Below the pieces are notes generated by a model, which was not told the origin of the DNA, did not search any database, and saw nothing but the letters and a program-made list of their open reading frames with translations. Below, piece after piece: positions 1 to 8,166 of a DNA stretch of 53,905 bases (position 1 is the first letter of the stretch; every line of letters starts with the position of its first letter). The DNA comes from Caballeronia humi (GTDB taxonomy: Bacteria; Pseudomonadota; Gammaproteobacteria; Burkholderiales; Burkholderiaceae). Location of the stretch: NCBI RefSeq assembly GCF_001544475.1, contig NZ_FCNW02000043.1, positions 1 through 53,905 on the forward strand. The letters are read 5' to 3'. A program made the position numbers and the translations under genes.

Positions 1-849
1 CCGGTGACCATCACGCGCGAAGTCGCAGTACAAGTCGAGCGGGCGTTGTCGCCTAAGCTATGGACCGAGTTGCGCCGGGCGTTGGATGAGCGCTGCGGCG
101 GGACATTTCCGGATCAGGACGAGGCCGAAACTCGGCAGTGGCGCACTGCGCGCGCGGCGATCCTGCTGATGGGCGATTCGGGGCTGCGGCGCGACGAAGC
201 GGCGCACGCGCGTCGGGAAGCGCTGCGCCCCTACGTGGGTCAATCCGTCCGCCCATCTGTGCGCCCCTCGCCTGAGGGTTCGAACGACACTCCGGTGTGG
301 GCCCTGACGGTGATTGGCAAACGGCGCAAGCAACGCACCGTGCCGGTCAGTGCGGCGACCGTCGCTGCCTTGCGCGACCACTGGATCGACCGTGAACGGG
401 ACTTCGATGCCCCGCTCGATTCCGCCCCGTTGATCGCGCCGCTCGCGATTCCCGCTACCCCGAGTGCCTTGAACAAACACGGCGGCGCCGTCGAAGCCGC
501 CTATACGGCCGATGCGTTCGGTCACCTGGTGCGTCAGGCGCTGCAACGCCTGACCACCGAGTTAGCCGCGCGGCCCGGTATCTCGCCCGCTGACCTGGTG
601 CAGCTCGCGAACACCTCCGCGCACGCGTTCCGTCACACCTTCGGCACGCGGGCGGTCGCGCGCGACATGCCGATCGATGTGGTGCAGACGATTCTGGGCC
701 ATGCGTCGCTGCAAACGACCTCGATTTACGTGCGGGCCGAGCAGCGGCGTGTGCTCGAGGCAGCCGCTCAGTATTACGCCGGTGACGCCGAGGCTGACGC
801 CGGATCTGCATCACCACGCCGACAAGAAGGCGGGGTGAAGGATCTGTGA
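1..849 (+). CDS. Tyrosine recombinase/integrase, C-terminal part (5' end outside window)
   Basis: Catalytic half of a phage-type tyrosine site-specific recombinase, which would cut and rejoin DNA at an attachment site. Visible active-site elements are the first Arg in GDSGLRRDEA, a Lys in the GKRRKQRTVPV turn, the HAFRHTFGT box (HxxR), GHASLQTT with the second His, and the Tyr in SIYVRAEQ. The protein closely parallels the C-terminal half of the complete integrase at 3927-5957, so the core-binding and N-terminal domains probably lie left of the window. The reading frame is open to the first bases, so no start is called; the ATG at 7 is probably internal. The last residues after YYAGDAEA diverge from the paralogue. 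Family assignment is firm; element identity and target site cannot be judged. Confidence 0.9.
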   Translation, partial: PVTITREVAVQVERALSPKLWTELRRALDERCGGTFPDQDEAETRQWRTARAAILLMGDSGLRRDEAAHARREALRPYVGQSVRPSVRPSPEGSNDTPVWALTVIGKRRKQRTVPVSAATVAALRDHWIDRERDFDAPLDSAPLIAPLAIPATPSALNKHGGAVEAAYTADAFGHLVRQALQRLTTELAARPGISPADLVQLANTSAHAFRHTFGTRAVARDMPIDVVQTILGHASLQTTSIYVRAEQRRVLEAAAQYYAGDAEADAGSASPRRQEGGVKDL

Positions 850-912
850 AGACGTTAATCTTTCGGCCGCGCGACGCGACGGAACTTGAGCAAAAGGAGG
901 GTAAGAGGCATC

Positions 913-1332
913 ATGCCGCCGCTTTTTGATACGTCCAGAATCCGAATGAACCCGAGCGATAAAACCGCCGAGACGGCGCACGAGTTGAACTTCCATGAGG
1001 AGCTACCGAGTCAGGCGGCGGACGTCGCCCAGCCGGCGTTCATTAGGGCGCATTTGATCGAGCGGCTCACCGCTCGGCTTGGGCTCGACAAGCCAGATGC
1101 CCATGCGCTGGTGGACGCGTTTTTTGAGTTGATCATGCAGGCACTAGGAGACGGCGAAACGGTCGGACTGTCGGGGTTCGGCTGCTTTCAGGTGCGCGAT
1201 AAACGTGCGCGACCCGGGCGGAACCCGAAGACGGGAGCCGCGGTCCCTGTTGCGGCGCGACGGGTGGTGCTGTTTCGCGCCAGCCGGATCCTGGAGTCTC
1301 GAGTGCGCGGCGTCACCCATCCCGACGACTAA
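913..1332 (+). CDS. HU/IHF-family DNA-binding protein
   Basis: Small nucleoid-associated protein that would bend DNA as a dimer. Residues about 45-130 carry the family fold: an N-terminal helical pair (LIERLTARLGLDKPDA), the turn VGLSGFGCFQV, and the DNA-binding arm RARPGRNPKTGAAV, where RPGRNPKTG is the family signature. About 40 extra N-terminal residues precede the domain, so at 139 aa it is longer than the usual 90-100. The ATG at 913 is preferred because AAGGAGGG lies at 894-901; an in-frame TTG at 886 is possible. It sits 63 nt after the integrase fragment and may serve as its bending cofactor, as IHF does for lambda integrase; that role is inferred from position only. Confidence 0.85.
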   Translation: MPPLFDTSRIRMNPSDKTAETAHELNFHEELPSQAADVAQPAFIRAHLIERLTARLGLDKPDAHALVDAFFELIMQALGDGETVGLSGFGCFQVRDKRARPGRNPKTGAAVPVAARRVVLFRASRILESRVRGVTHPDD

Positions 1333-1847
1333 GCCACCGCAAAGCCACCGCAGCCTCGCGGGCGGCCGGCAGGCCACATTGTCGCGCATGGGCGCAGAAA
1401 GCTTGCAATATGCTTTCGAACACGCTTTAATGAGGCTGTCTGCATCCAGCGTGAATCGAACGCTCTTATTAGAGGACCTTGTCGTGCGTTTTGCTTCGAA
1501 TTGCTCTCTCGCGTCGCTTCGTCTTCCGTCTATGGTCGGAACGGCGGGCGGTACGCGTGAAGGATCGGAGACAGCGAAATGCACTCGGAGCCGCGCGTGT
1601 CCGGCGGACAAGTCAGCACTTCCTTCCGCCCGGCTCGCCTGACAACCAAACCTCAGACGCAGGCCGGGCTCACCCCTCCAAGCAAACCCCGTCTCTAACG
1701 GAGCGGCGACCGTCGTACGGGCACGCCTGTCCCGACATGCGAGTTCGCCTTCGTTAAGCCGTGGGACATTATCCAACGCGAACTGCCTCGTGCCGCTTTT
1801 CTGGCGGTGTGGTCGCTATCGCGTTCGAATTCAAAGACGTCGCTGAC
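1333..1847. other. Gene-poor spacer
   Basis: About 500 bases between the HU-like gene and the next plausible gene. Open frames occur on both strands but lack a credible ribosome binding site and have Arg/Ser/Pro-rich translations typical of frame shadows in GC-rich DNA. I see no tRNA-like clover-leaf or clear terminator. Confidence 0.5.
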
Positions 1848-2249
1848 ATGAGAGTGATTTCCTACATGACGAATATGCAACCGTCGCGCAAGCCGGAGCG
1901 TTCTGGTGTCGTGCAACATCCTCGCATAACGTCCGCAGGCGGCCCGTCAGAAACGCTAGCAGCGCGTTTGCGAGCGGGCCAATGCTCAGCGTCAAAGCTG
2001 TGCGTGGACTACGCGGGCTACGTTTTGACAGCCACTGCGCCCCCCGCGCATGCGCATTTATATTCGGCTGACCTGTTGGTTGAACGACAAGGCCACCGCA
2101 AGCACAGCGTTCGTGGACTCGACTATTTCTACGACGCGGCGCAAGCACTCATGTATTCGATCGAGTGGGGCCGGCTCTGGGTGAAGAGCAACGTAAGAAA
2201 GCATCCCGAAGCGACACATGAACACAGTCACAGCCGAAGCAGACGGTGA
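1848..2249 (+). CDS. Conserved-looking hypothetical protein
   Basis: A 133-aa protein of unknown function. The C-terminal two thirds look like a folded domain: a Val/Tyr/Leu-rich stretch (KLCVDYAGYVLTATAPP), then SADLLVERQG, and a helix (YFYDAAQALMYSIEWGRLWV). The tail is rich in His and Arg. The start is uncertain: ATG at 1848 or 1866 are the best choices, and the frame is open further upstream to 1761. No transmembrane segment or catalytic motif is seen. It lies 21 nt before the next small gene on the same strand, so the genes from here to 3049 may form one transcript inside the integrative element. Confidence 0.5.
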   Translation: MRVISYMTNMQPSRKPERSGVVQHPRITSAGGPSETLAARLRAGQCSASKLCVDYAGYVLTATAPPAHAHLYSADLLVERQGHRKHSVRGLDYFYDAAQALMYSIEWGRLWVKSNVRKHPEATHEHSHSRSRR

Positions 2250-2270
2250 GCAAGGAAAGGAGGCCGTTTC

Positions 2271-2615
2271 ATGAAGACGATCAATACGTCGCCGACCAAT
2301 CGAGGTTTGCGTTATGTGGCACGCGATCCCGAAGACACGCGTACAGCGCTTCTCTATTGGCTGGGAACGGCCTTACCGGCGCGAGCAGCGAACTTCTCCG
2401 AAGTGACGCAACGTCTTTCCCCGCTGATGCAAGTTGTGTTTCCGGATGAACGGCCCGGAGTATTCGTGAACCCACTTGCGGTGCGCCAGGTGATACGAAA
2501 CGGAAGCCTCGAGCGCCTTATTTTCGTGGACGGTTCATGGCTAGACGTCTGGTCGGGTGGCAGTTGCACGGACCTTTGTAACCTTCACGCTTCCAGGAGG
2601 CATATATGCCGCTAG
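2271..2615 (+). CDS. Small hypothetical protein
   Basis: A 114-aa protein I do not recognise. The start is well supported: AAAGGAGG at 2256-2263 lies 7 nt before the ATG. The N-terminal half contains a helical stretch (DTRTALLYWLGTALPARAANF), the middle a VFVNPLAVRQV strand-helix element, and the end is Cys/His rich (CTDLCNLHASRRHIC), which could be real or a chance extension. Its 3' end overlaps the start of the Rnk-like gene by 10 nt, suggesting translational coupling. Location between two integrases points to an element-borne accessory gene. Confidence 0.6.
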   Translation: MKTINTSPTNRGLRYVARDPEDTRTALLYWLGTALPARAANFSEVTQRLSPLMQVVFPDERPGVFVNPLAVRQVIRNGSLERLIFVDGSWLDVWSGGSCTDLCNLHASRRHICR

Positions 2616-3049
2616 TTCAAGTTGGCTCCTTCGCTGATTCGCGATCACGCTCCGACAATTCGCGGATTTTATCCGAGACCGACATCGCGCGGCTCAAGCG
2701 AGGCGGGTATCTGATTACCGCCTCCGCTCAGCAGCGGGCGCTCCTGGAGGAACTGGAAGCGATGGCCGTGTTCGTGGATTCCGCCGACGTTCCCCCGGAC
2801 GTCATCACATTGAATACGACCCTCGAGTGCGTCGATGTCGGAGGAGACGTCTATCGATGGACACTGGTCTATCCAGATGAAGCCGACTACCAACGAGGAC
2901 GTATCTCGGTGCTGTCGCCCGCGGGGATTGCGCTGCTCGGCGCGCGGTGCGGTCACATAGTGGACTGCCGGGCGCCGAGTGGCTCGTTGACTCGGTATCT
3001 GATCAGTCGGATTGTGCAGCAGCCCGAAAGTAGTCGCACGACGGATTAA
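2606..3049 (+). CDS. rnk: Rnk/GreA-GreB C-terminal family protein (nucleoside diphosphate kinase regulator-like)
   Basis: A 147-aa protein with the FKBP-like C-terminal domain shared by GreA, GreB and Rnk. The signature is clear: WTLVYPDEADYQRGRISVL followed by SPAGIALLGARCGHIVDC, about residues 85-125. The N-terminal part (LSETDIARLKRG then a Leu-rich helix ending in LEELEAMAVFVDSADVP) fits the short helical arm of Rnk better than the long GreA coiled coil. Rnk-type proteins bind RNA polymerase near the secondary channel; no catalysis is expected. AGGAGG at 2595-2600 sits 5 nt before the ATG. Carriage on an integrative element suggests a role in modulating host transcription, which is inference. 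The symbol denotes family membership only. Confidence 0.8.
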   Translation: MPLVQVGSFADSRSRSDNSRILSETDIARLKRGGYLITASAQQRALLEELEAMAVFVDSADVPPDVITLNTTLECVDVGGDVYRWTLVYPDEADYQRGRISVLSPAGIALLGARCGHIVDCRAPSGSLTRYLISRIVQQPESSRTTD

Positions 3050-3328
3050 GCAAGATAGAAGTCCGTGAAGTGACTTGCTCGTCGCGCAGACCGCTACCGT
3101 AGCGTAGGGACTCGATGACTGCCGTTGGCTCGAAAGCGGACGTCCAAATCTTTCCCGGTCGACTGACGCGGGGTCGCAAAGCGAGATCCGTTCGGATTCT
3201 TGCTGGACCATGCCTGCGTAAGTGACCTGTCGTAAGATTAGTTCGCATGCCTGATAAATCGTATTATCGGGATAGCGTTTGCGGGGTAGAATTAGCCAAT
3301 TCCGATTTACCAGAGCGGGCAGGGGCCT
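3050..3328. other. Intergenic region upstream of the integrase operon
   Basis: About 280 bases with no supported gene. It probably carries the promoter of the following two-gene operon: an AT-rich stretch with the small dyad GATAA...TTATC at about 3252-3270 lies 60 nt before the GTG at 3329. No unambiguous -35/-10 pair or attachment core is visible. Confidence 0.35.
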
Positions 3329-3934
3329 GTGGCACAAGCTTTTCCGCCGAATCACCATGAGCGGCACGACAGGCAGGACCAGTCGAGCGATGCAGTGCCC
3401 GACGAGCGATGGTTTAGCGAGGCACCGACCGCCGCCGTCGCGCAGGCGGTGCTCTCCGTCGACGCCGCCGTCACCCTGAAGCGCCGGGCCGCCGCCGCGT
3501 GGCTGACCGCGCCCGGCGATGCGGTGCCGTTGCTGCCGGTGAAACCCTCCCGGCTCGAACTGGCGGTCGTGATCGCGCTCGCCGAAACCTTCGGCACCGC
3601 CCTCAGTGCGGCGCCGCGCTTCGTGCCGGTGCTCGATTTCATCGCGGACTACGGCGCGGTGAAGCTGGTGCAGCGCGTGATGTATGGGTCGCCCCCCGAA
3701 TCGGACAACTGCGCCGACTTCGATGTCACCGCGTACGCCGCTGAAAACGCGCGACTGGCGGAACTGCCGCGTGAGGCCCGCACCGCGTTCGAATTTCTGT
3801 GTGCAACCTGGCTTGAGGCGTTCATGGCGCAGGCCGCACCGGCACCGCCGTCAACGAACGGTGGAAGACGCGGCCGCGACGAGTCAATCGACGAGCCAGG
3901 CGACGAGTTCGATGAGGAGGGTGGCGATGCCTGA
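3329..3934 (+). CDS. Hypothetical protein coupled to the integrase
   Basis: A 201-aa protein of unknown function. The first 30 residues look disordered (HHERHDRQDQ), the middle (about 35-165) is Ala/Leu-rich and helical with short segments such as LELAVVIALAETFGTAL and VLDFIADYGAVKLVQRVMYG, and the last 35 residues form an acidic low-complexity tail (DESIDEPGDEFDEEGG). The GTG start has a weak AGGGG six bases upstream. Its stop overlaps the start of the integrase by 8 nt, so the two are almost certainly translated together. Genes of this kind often sit directly before DUF3701-type integrases, which makes an accessory recombination factor plausible but unproven. Confidence 0.65.
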   Translation: MAQAFPPNHHERHDRQDQSSDAVPDERWFSEAPTAAVAQAVLSVDAAVTLKRRAAAAWLTAPGDAVPLLPVKPSRLELAVVIALAETFGTALSAAPRFVPVLDFIADYGAVKLVQRVMYGSPPESDNCADFDVTAYAAENARLAELPREARTAFEFLCATWLEAFMAQAAPAPPSTNGGRRGRDESIDEPGDEFDEEGGDA

Positions 3935-5957
3935 GCGCGCCTCCTCGTCCCCGGAAAGGCTCACCGCAGCGACGGCGCGTGCCCCGGAAAAGCTCACCGA
4001 AAAGCTCACCGAAAAGCTTACGCTCGAGCGGCGCTACACCACCAAGGATTTCACCGCGCTGCGCGCGTACGTGCAGCGCATTCCGCCCGCGGTGATTGCG
4101 CGCACCTACTACGATCCCGACGAGGATGCGCACGCGGCGACGCCCGGCGCGATGGAGCGGCATCTCACCACGATGCTCGACGCGCTGGTGGCGTTGGCGC
4201 TGGCGCACGGCTCGACCGCGCTCGCCGAGCACCTGCGGGCGTCGATCCGTCAGCACGGCCACGCGAAACTCACGGCGGTCACGTTCCGCATGGTGACCGA
4301 GGCGGCGCAACTGGCCGCGCTGCCGCCGCGGGCCGATCATCCGATCGGCGCCTGGCTGCGTCCGCGCGTGGCGCGGCGTCTGAAAGGCGAGGGCATCCAG
4401 ACGCTCGGTGAACTGGTCGCGTTCTGCAACCGGCGCGGCGGCAGCTGGTGGCGCTCGATTCCGCGCATCGGCCCGGGCCGGGCATGCGCCATCGTGAGCT
4501 GGCTACGCAGGCAGCAGGCGTCCCTGCAACTAACGATCGAGCCCGACGTCTCCTCCGTGGAACAGGACGGCGTCCCGTTGATCGCGGCCGAATGGGTGGA
4601 AGTCAGGCGGGCCCCAAAGGTGATGGGATGCGATCCAAGCGGCGGTCCGGGCGGTAATCCAGAGGCGGGTCGACTGACGCTCGCGCCGCTCGAGCGGCTC
4701 GCCGTGCCGCATGCTCTCTCCGGCGCCGCGGGCGAAAATCGCGCGACGGCCTTCTGTTATATCCAGGCGAACCACGATCTCGATGCGGTGCGCGCGTATC
4801 TGAACCGCTTTCGCGATCAGCCGAAAACGCTGCGCGCGTACACCAAGGAGCTGGAGCGGTTCCTTTTGTGGTCGGTGGTGCTGCGCGGCAAGGCGTTGAG
4901 TGACCTACGCGTGGACGACTGCGAGGCGTACAAGGACTTCCTGAAAGCCCCGGACCCGCGCTTCGTCGGTGAGCGTTTCCCGCGACACTCGCCGCGCTGG
5001 CGGCCCTTCGCATCGAGCGAGCTGTCTTCCGAGTCGCAACGCTACGCGGTGCGAGCGCTTCGGGCCGCGTTCGCCTGGTGGGTGGATGTCCGCTATCTTG
5101 CCGGCAATCCGTGGAAGGCGGTCAACGATCCGACGGTGATCAAGCGGGAACACGCGATGAAGATCGAACGCGCCTTGCCTGCCGATCTGTGGCGCAAGCT
5201 GCGCGACGAGCTCGATGTGCGCTCAGCAGAAGAGAGCGGGGCGACGGCCGGTGAACAGTGGCGCGACGGCCGAAACGGCGTGCAGTGGCGTGCCGTGCGA
5301 GCAGCGATTCTGTTGATGGGCGATTCGGGTCTGCGGCGTGAAGAAGCCGCAAGCGCCCGGCGCGAGGATCTGCGCCCTTCATCCTTTGGAACACCCGAGC
5401 GACCCGTCTGGGAGCTGACGCTCGTCGGCAAGGGGCACCGCGAACGCACCGTGCCGGTGAGCGCCGCGACGCTGAACGCGCTGCGCGCGCATTGGCGCGA
5501 TCGGGGGCAGGATTTTGGCGGCGCGACCGAAGAAGACAAACAGAGCGGGCCGCTGCTGAGCCCCGTCGTCATTCCGTGGACCGACACGTCACGCCGGCGA
5601 CATCGAGCGGGGCAGAGCAAGGAGGGCGGGCAGGGAGAGCCTGCGAATGAAGCGGGCTACACCGCGGACGGACTGAACCGGCTGATTAGTCGAATGGTCA
5701 CCGAGCTGGTCGAGACGATGGATGCGTTGAGCCTCGATGAACGCGTGAGGCTGGGGCAGTCGAATGCGCATGCGTTTCGACACACCTTCGGCACCCAGTC
5801 AGTCGCGGACGAGGTGCCGGTGGACGTCGTGCAGAAGGTTCTGGGCCATGCGTCGCTGCAGACGACGACCATCTATGTCCAGGCCGAAAAGCAGCGCGTG
5901 GTCGAAGAGGTGGCTCGCTACTATGCCGGCGTCGCCACGCATAAGACGGGGCAATAA
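3927..5957 (+). CDS. Tyrosine integrase with N-terminal DUF3701-like domain
   Basis: A complete 676-aa site-specific recombinase. After a low-complexity start with three tandem EKLT units, residues about 30-130 form the DUF3701-like region (TTKDFTALRAYVQRIPPAVI...), followed by a helix-hairpin-helix-like segment (GSWWRSIPRIGPGRACAIVSWL). A core-binding domain lies at about 280-400 (SAM-like, with LRAYTKELERFLLW) and the catalytic domain at about 415-670. Catalytic elements are GDSGLRREEA (Arg), GKGHRERTVPV (Lys), HAFRHTFGTQ (HxxR), GHASLQTT (His) and TIYVQAEK (Tyr). The ATG at 3927 is chosen because GAGGAGGG lies at 3914-3921 and it gives an 8-nt overlap with the upstream gene; the frame is open further upstream. 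It likely mobilises the island to its right or left. Confidence 0.92.
   Translation: MPERASSSPERLTAATARAPEKLTEKLTEKLTLERRYTTKDFTALRAYVQRIPPAVIARTYYDPDEDAHAATPGAMERHLTTMLDALVALALAHGSTALAEHLRASIRQHGHAKLTAVTFRMVTEAAQLAALPPRADHPIGAWLRPRVARRLKGEGIQTLGELVAFCNRRGGSWWRSIPRIGPGRACAIVSWLRRQQASLQLTIEPDVSSVEQDGVPLIAAEWVEVRRAPKVMGCDPSGGPGGNPEAGRLTLAPLERLAVPHALSGAAGENRATAFCYIQANHDLDAVRAYLNRFRDQPKTLRAYTKELERFLLWSVVLRGKALSDLRVDDCEAYKDFLKAPDPRFVGERFPRHSPRWRPFASSELSSESQRYAVRALRAAFAWWVDVRYLAGNPWKAVNDPTVIKREHAMKIERALPADLWRKLRDELDVRSAEESGATAGEQWRDGRNGVQWRAVRAAILLMGDSGLRREEAASARREDLRPSSFGTPERPVWELTLVGKGHRERTVPVSAATLNALRAHWRDRGQDFGGATEEDKQSGPLLSPVVIPWTDTSRRRHRAGQSKEGGQGEPANEAGYTADGLNRLISRMVTELVETMDALSLDERVRLGQSNAHAFRHTFGTQSVADEVPVDVVQKVLGHASLQTTTIYVQAEKQRVVEEVARYYAGVATHKTGQ
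3987..4022 (+). repeat. Tandem 12-bp repeat inside the integrase gene
   Basis: Three consecutive 12-base units (GAAAAGCTCACC twice, then a variant) encode EKLTEKLTEKLT near the N-terminus of the integrase. Length is a multiple of three, so copy-number change keeps frame. Probably a flexible linker that grows or shrinks by slippage. Confidence 0.8.
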
Positions 5958-6137
5958 GCAGTAGCTCATGCAGTCGGACGAACAACTGGGGAAGTTCGCT
6001 ACGGCTGCATATTCCCACGCCCGATTGCGTATCGAACTAGACCGGTTAGTTCCCCGCCTTACGCGTCTTTATGTCTTTCATCTGTTGCGCCGGCCATCGG
6101 CGCCTTTTACACTTCCGGCACCCGACGCTGAACTAAG
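5958..6137. other. Short intergenic spacer
   Basis: 180 bases between the integrase and the DUF6932 gene. No gene, tRNA or strong hairpin is visible. It marks the border between the integrase module and the defence-like genes. Confidence 0.4.
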
Positions 6138-6656
6138 ATGACCGGTCGACGAGTTACAGTGCGCCTGCGAGATGAAGAGGAAGATGTGGCAATTCCGCCC
6201 TTAAACAATATTGGTTTGCTACCGCCCGGCGTTCACGCGTGCAACCTCGACGAAATCCCGACATGGTTCGAAGGTGACCTTCTGCGGCACCGAATCTGGA
6301 TGGGCTTGGCGCAGGTTCTGCCTCAAATGAGGGCGCCCTTCACAACGCATGCGGTTCCACAGGGTCGACTGATCCTCGGTGGAAGTTTCTTCAGCGACAA
6401 GCCGAATCCAGCGGATATCGAAGCCACTGTCGTCCTGGATGCATCGCATCCACCCACATTAATGGGACGGTTCGTCGAGCTCTTCTACACATCGCACAGT
6501 CAATGGAAAGACGAGCACCTCGTGGACTTCTACCCGACCTTCCCGGGACAGAATGACTTCTCTGCCTTCTTCCAGTATGTTGGAGTGAAAACGGCGAACG
6601 CTAAAGGGCTTCAGCCGAATGATTTGCGGGGCGTTGTGGGGCTCTCGATATGGTGA
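6138..6656 (+). CDS. DUF6932 family protein, nucleotidyltransferase-like fold
   Basis: A 172-aa protein resembling the DUF6932 family. The opening IGLLPPGVHACNLDEI followed by a helix (LLRHRIWMGLAQVLPQM) and GSFFSDKPNPADIEATVVLD fits a minimal nucleotidyltransferase core: GS helix start, then an acidic pair in DIEA and a further Asp in VVLD. Such proteins are often found as one half of toxin-antitoxin-like pairs; whether this copy transfers nucleotides is unknown because the second acidic residue is Glu. The ATG at 6138 is used; GTG at 6186 behind AGAGGAAG is an alternative. It overlaps the next gene by 7 nt (ATGGTGA), indicating coupling. Family call moderately sure, function unknown. Confidence 0.6.
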   Translation: MTGRRVTVRLRDEEEDVAIPPLNNIGLLPPGVHACNLDEIPTWFEGDLLRHRIWMGLAQVLPQMRAPFTTHAVPQGRLILGGSFFSDKPNPADIEATVVLDASHPPTLMGRFVELFYTSHSQWKDEHLVDFYPTFPGQNDFSAFFQYVGVKTANAKGLQPNDLRGVVGLSIW

Positions 6657-7642
6657 CGAACAACAAAGCATACGTACAGAAGCAGGCAGCCGTCTGGATG
6701 GAACAGGCTACGGCTGCTTGGTCGTACCTGGAGAAGACGGGTCAGGTAAGTCACGAACAGTTCTGGGGACCATCGAACCCGTATCTCAAAAAGATATCGG
6801 AGCTTTTCGAGAACGACTTTGCCGTCGCGCGACTGATCGATTCTTCGGATCTCGTGATCCATGCAGAGGGGCCCGGTGCAATTCATCACAGCCCAAGTCT
6901 TGGAGCTGTAAATTGGTTGTGTTCCCGGATGGAACGGCGACTTCGAACGCTCGTCGAATCCGTCCTGCCGATGAACGAACGTCAAGCACGGGCGGTTTCC
7001 AGAGACTTGGACCTTCGTCTAACGGGACTGGCAGCTGGAAGCTTGTACTTAGGGTTTTCGGTAGCGCCGCCGCAGCCGCGCCTCGGCTTTGAAGCTGCTG
7101 ACGAGCAAGCGATGTCACTCGTTCGCGATGCTGTCGAGAGCTTGCCGCTGGTTCCTCAGTTCGTGACGGACACCGACGTCAGTCCAGAGATCGCGAACGC
7201 TCTTCCTGACCCAGCGCTCAGAGACGCGGCTATCGTTGCCGCGCACGATTTGGCGCCCACTGGAAGGAAAGGAATTCATACGGTGGAGATCAATGCGCCG
7301 AGGAGCCATGCTGCCAGTTCGGTCTTGGGCCAACGCGAGAGAGTCATTCTCCGAGACAATATGCGCAGCCCGCTAATTGGAAAGAGGTATCGCGGTAGCT
7401 TTGTCGGAGACCTTCGAGCGTTGGACCTGGACACAGGTCGTGCTTCCCTCCGACACGTTGCGGACGACATAAATTCGATCCGATGTGTATTCGCAAAGAA
7501 CATCACTCTGGCTCAAAAGATGTATGGGAGGACCGTCCGTGTCACAGGCGAATATGAGGCGGGAAAAGATGGTAAGCCGCGCCTCATGAAAGTGTTTGAG
7601 ATTCAGGAGGCAAACTTGGACCTCAATGCGAACGACGACTAG
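6650..7642 (+). CDS. Unknown 330-aa partner of the DUF6932 protein
   Basis: A protein of no recognised family. Residues 1-115 are mostly helical (YVQKQAAVWMEQATAAWSYL; WLCSRMERRLRTLVESVLP). The middle, residues about 116-215, begins with a Gly/Leu strand-rich piece (LTGLAAGSLYLGFSV). The C-terminal 110 residues look like a beta-barrel or OB-like module: RYRGSFVGDLRALDLDTGRASLRHV, then IRCVFAKN, and GRTVRVTGEYEAGKDGKPRL. No HEPN RxxxxH motif or transmembrane segment is seen. The start overlaps the upstream stop by 7 nt, so the two proteins are probably made in fixed ratio and act together. A toxin-antitoxin or antiviral pair is a reasonable guess from context only. Confidence 0.6.
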   Translation: MVTNNKAYVQKQAAVWMEQATAAWSYLEKTGQVSHEQFWGPSNPYLKKISELFENDFAVARLIDSSDLVIHAEGPGAIHHSPSLGAVNWLCSRMERRLRTLVESVLPMNERQARAVSRDLDLRLTGLAAGSLYLGFSVAPPQPRLGFEAADEQAMSLVRDAVESLPLVPQFVTDTDVSPEIANALPDPALRDAAIVAAHDLAPTGRKGIHTVEINAPRSHAASSVLGQRERVILRDNMRSPLIGKRYRGSFVGDLRALDLDTGRASLRHVADDINSIRCVFAKNITLAQKMYGRTVRVTGEYEAGKDGKPRLMKVFEIQEANLDLNANDD

Positions 7643-7911
7643 TGCGCCTGCCGGAGGGCGGGCAGCCATGGAGAAGTTCTTCGGTGCAAGATGCCGACGC
7701 GATCATAGGTATCATAGGTACCGGGCTGCCAGCTCCGGATCAGAGTCGGCAACTGAGAACCTATTTTGCCCCGCCTTTAAATCCGTGCATGCAGAAACGC
7801 CCGAGCGCGCAGCCTCCGAACAACGCGCCAAGCACTTTGGTTTGGGTGCTAGTCCATCGGCCGATGTGGTTTTTTAGCAAGGCAGCAAAGGCCAGGAAAA
7901 GGAAAACAACA
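7643..7911. other. Spacer with a short tandem repeat
   Basis: About 270 bases upstream of the small gene at 7912. The frame is open from a GTG at 7642, but the extra N-terminus is Pro/Ser/Gln-rich and unlikely to be coding. A 9-bp direct repeat (ATCATAGGT twice) lies near 7704-7722. Confidence 0.35.
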
Positions 7912-8151
7912 ATGACGCACATTGGGGTCGGGGAGGCTCTATTCCACCTGCTATTGGCCAGCGCGCGCTACGGCAGTCACGTAAATCTGACTTCTGCAGA
8001 TTTCAGGCTGTCTGAGGAACAGGTGGTGGGTCTGCTGCAGGTGGTCGCCGAAACGCATGGCGGAAGACTTATCCTGCGCAGAAACGATTACGACCAGGTC
8101 TGGCTACTGATGCAGGTCATAACGTTCCCGATGCAACTCGAACTGAAATGA
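7912..8151 (+). CDS. Small hypothetical protein (79 aa)
   Basis: Unknown short protein. The ATG at 7912 is preferred because AGGAAAAGGAAAA lies just upstream and the sequence from here looks foldable: a hydrophobic helix (GVGEALFHLLLASARYG), then LSEEQVVGLLQVVAETHGG, and a strand pair (RLILRRNDYDQVWLLMQVITF). Helix-helix-strand-strand order hints at a small DNA-binding or antitoxin-like fold, but there is no family signature. It ends 15 nt before the TIR-domain gene and is probably co-transcribed with it. Confidence 0.5.
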   Translation: MTHIGVGEALFHLLLASARYGSHVNLTSADFRLSEEQVVGLLQVVAETHGGRLILRRNDYDQVWLLMQVITFPMQLELK

Positions 8152-8166
8152 AAATGGGTTCGGAAA

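Noticed and set aside
1144..1776. Minus-strand frame of 210 codons over the HU-like gene
   Set aside because: Overlaps a well-supported gene, lacks a ribosome site and has shadow-like composition.
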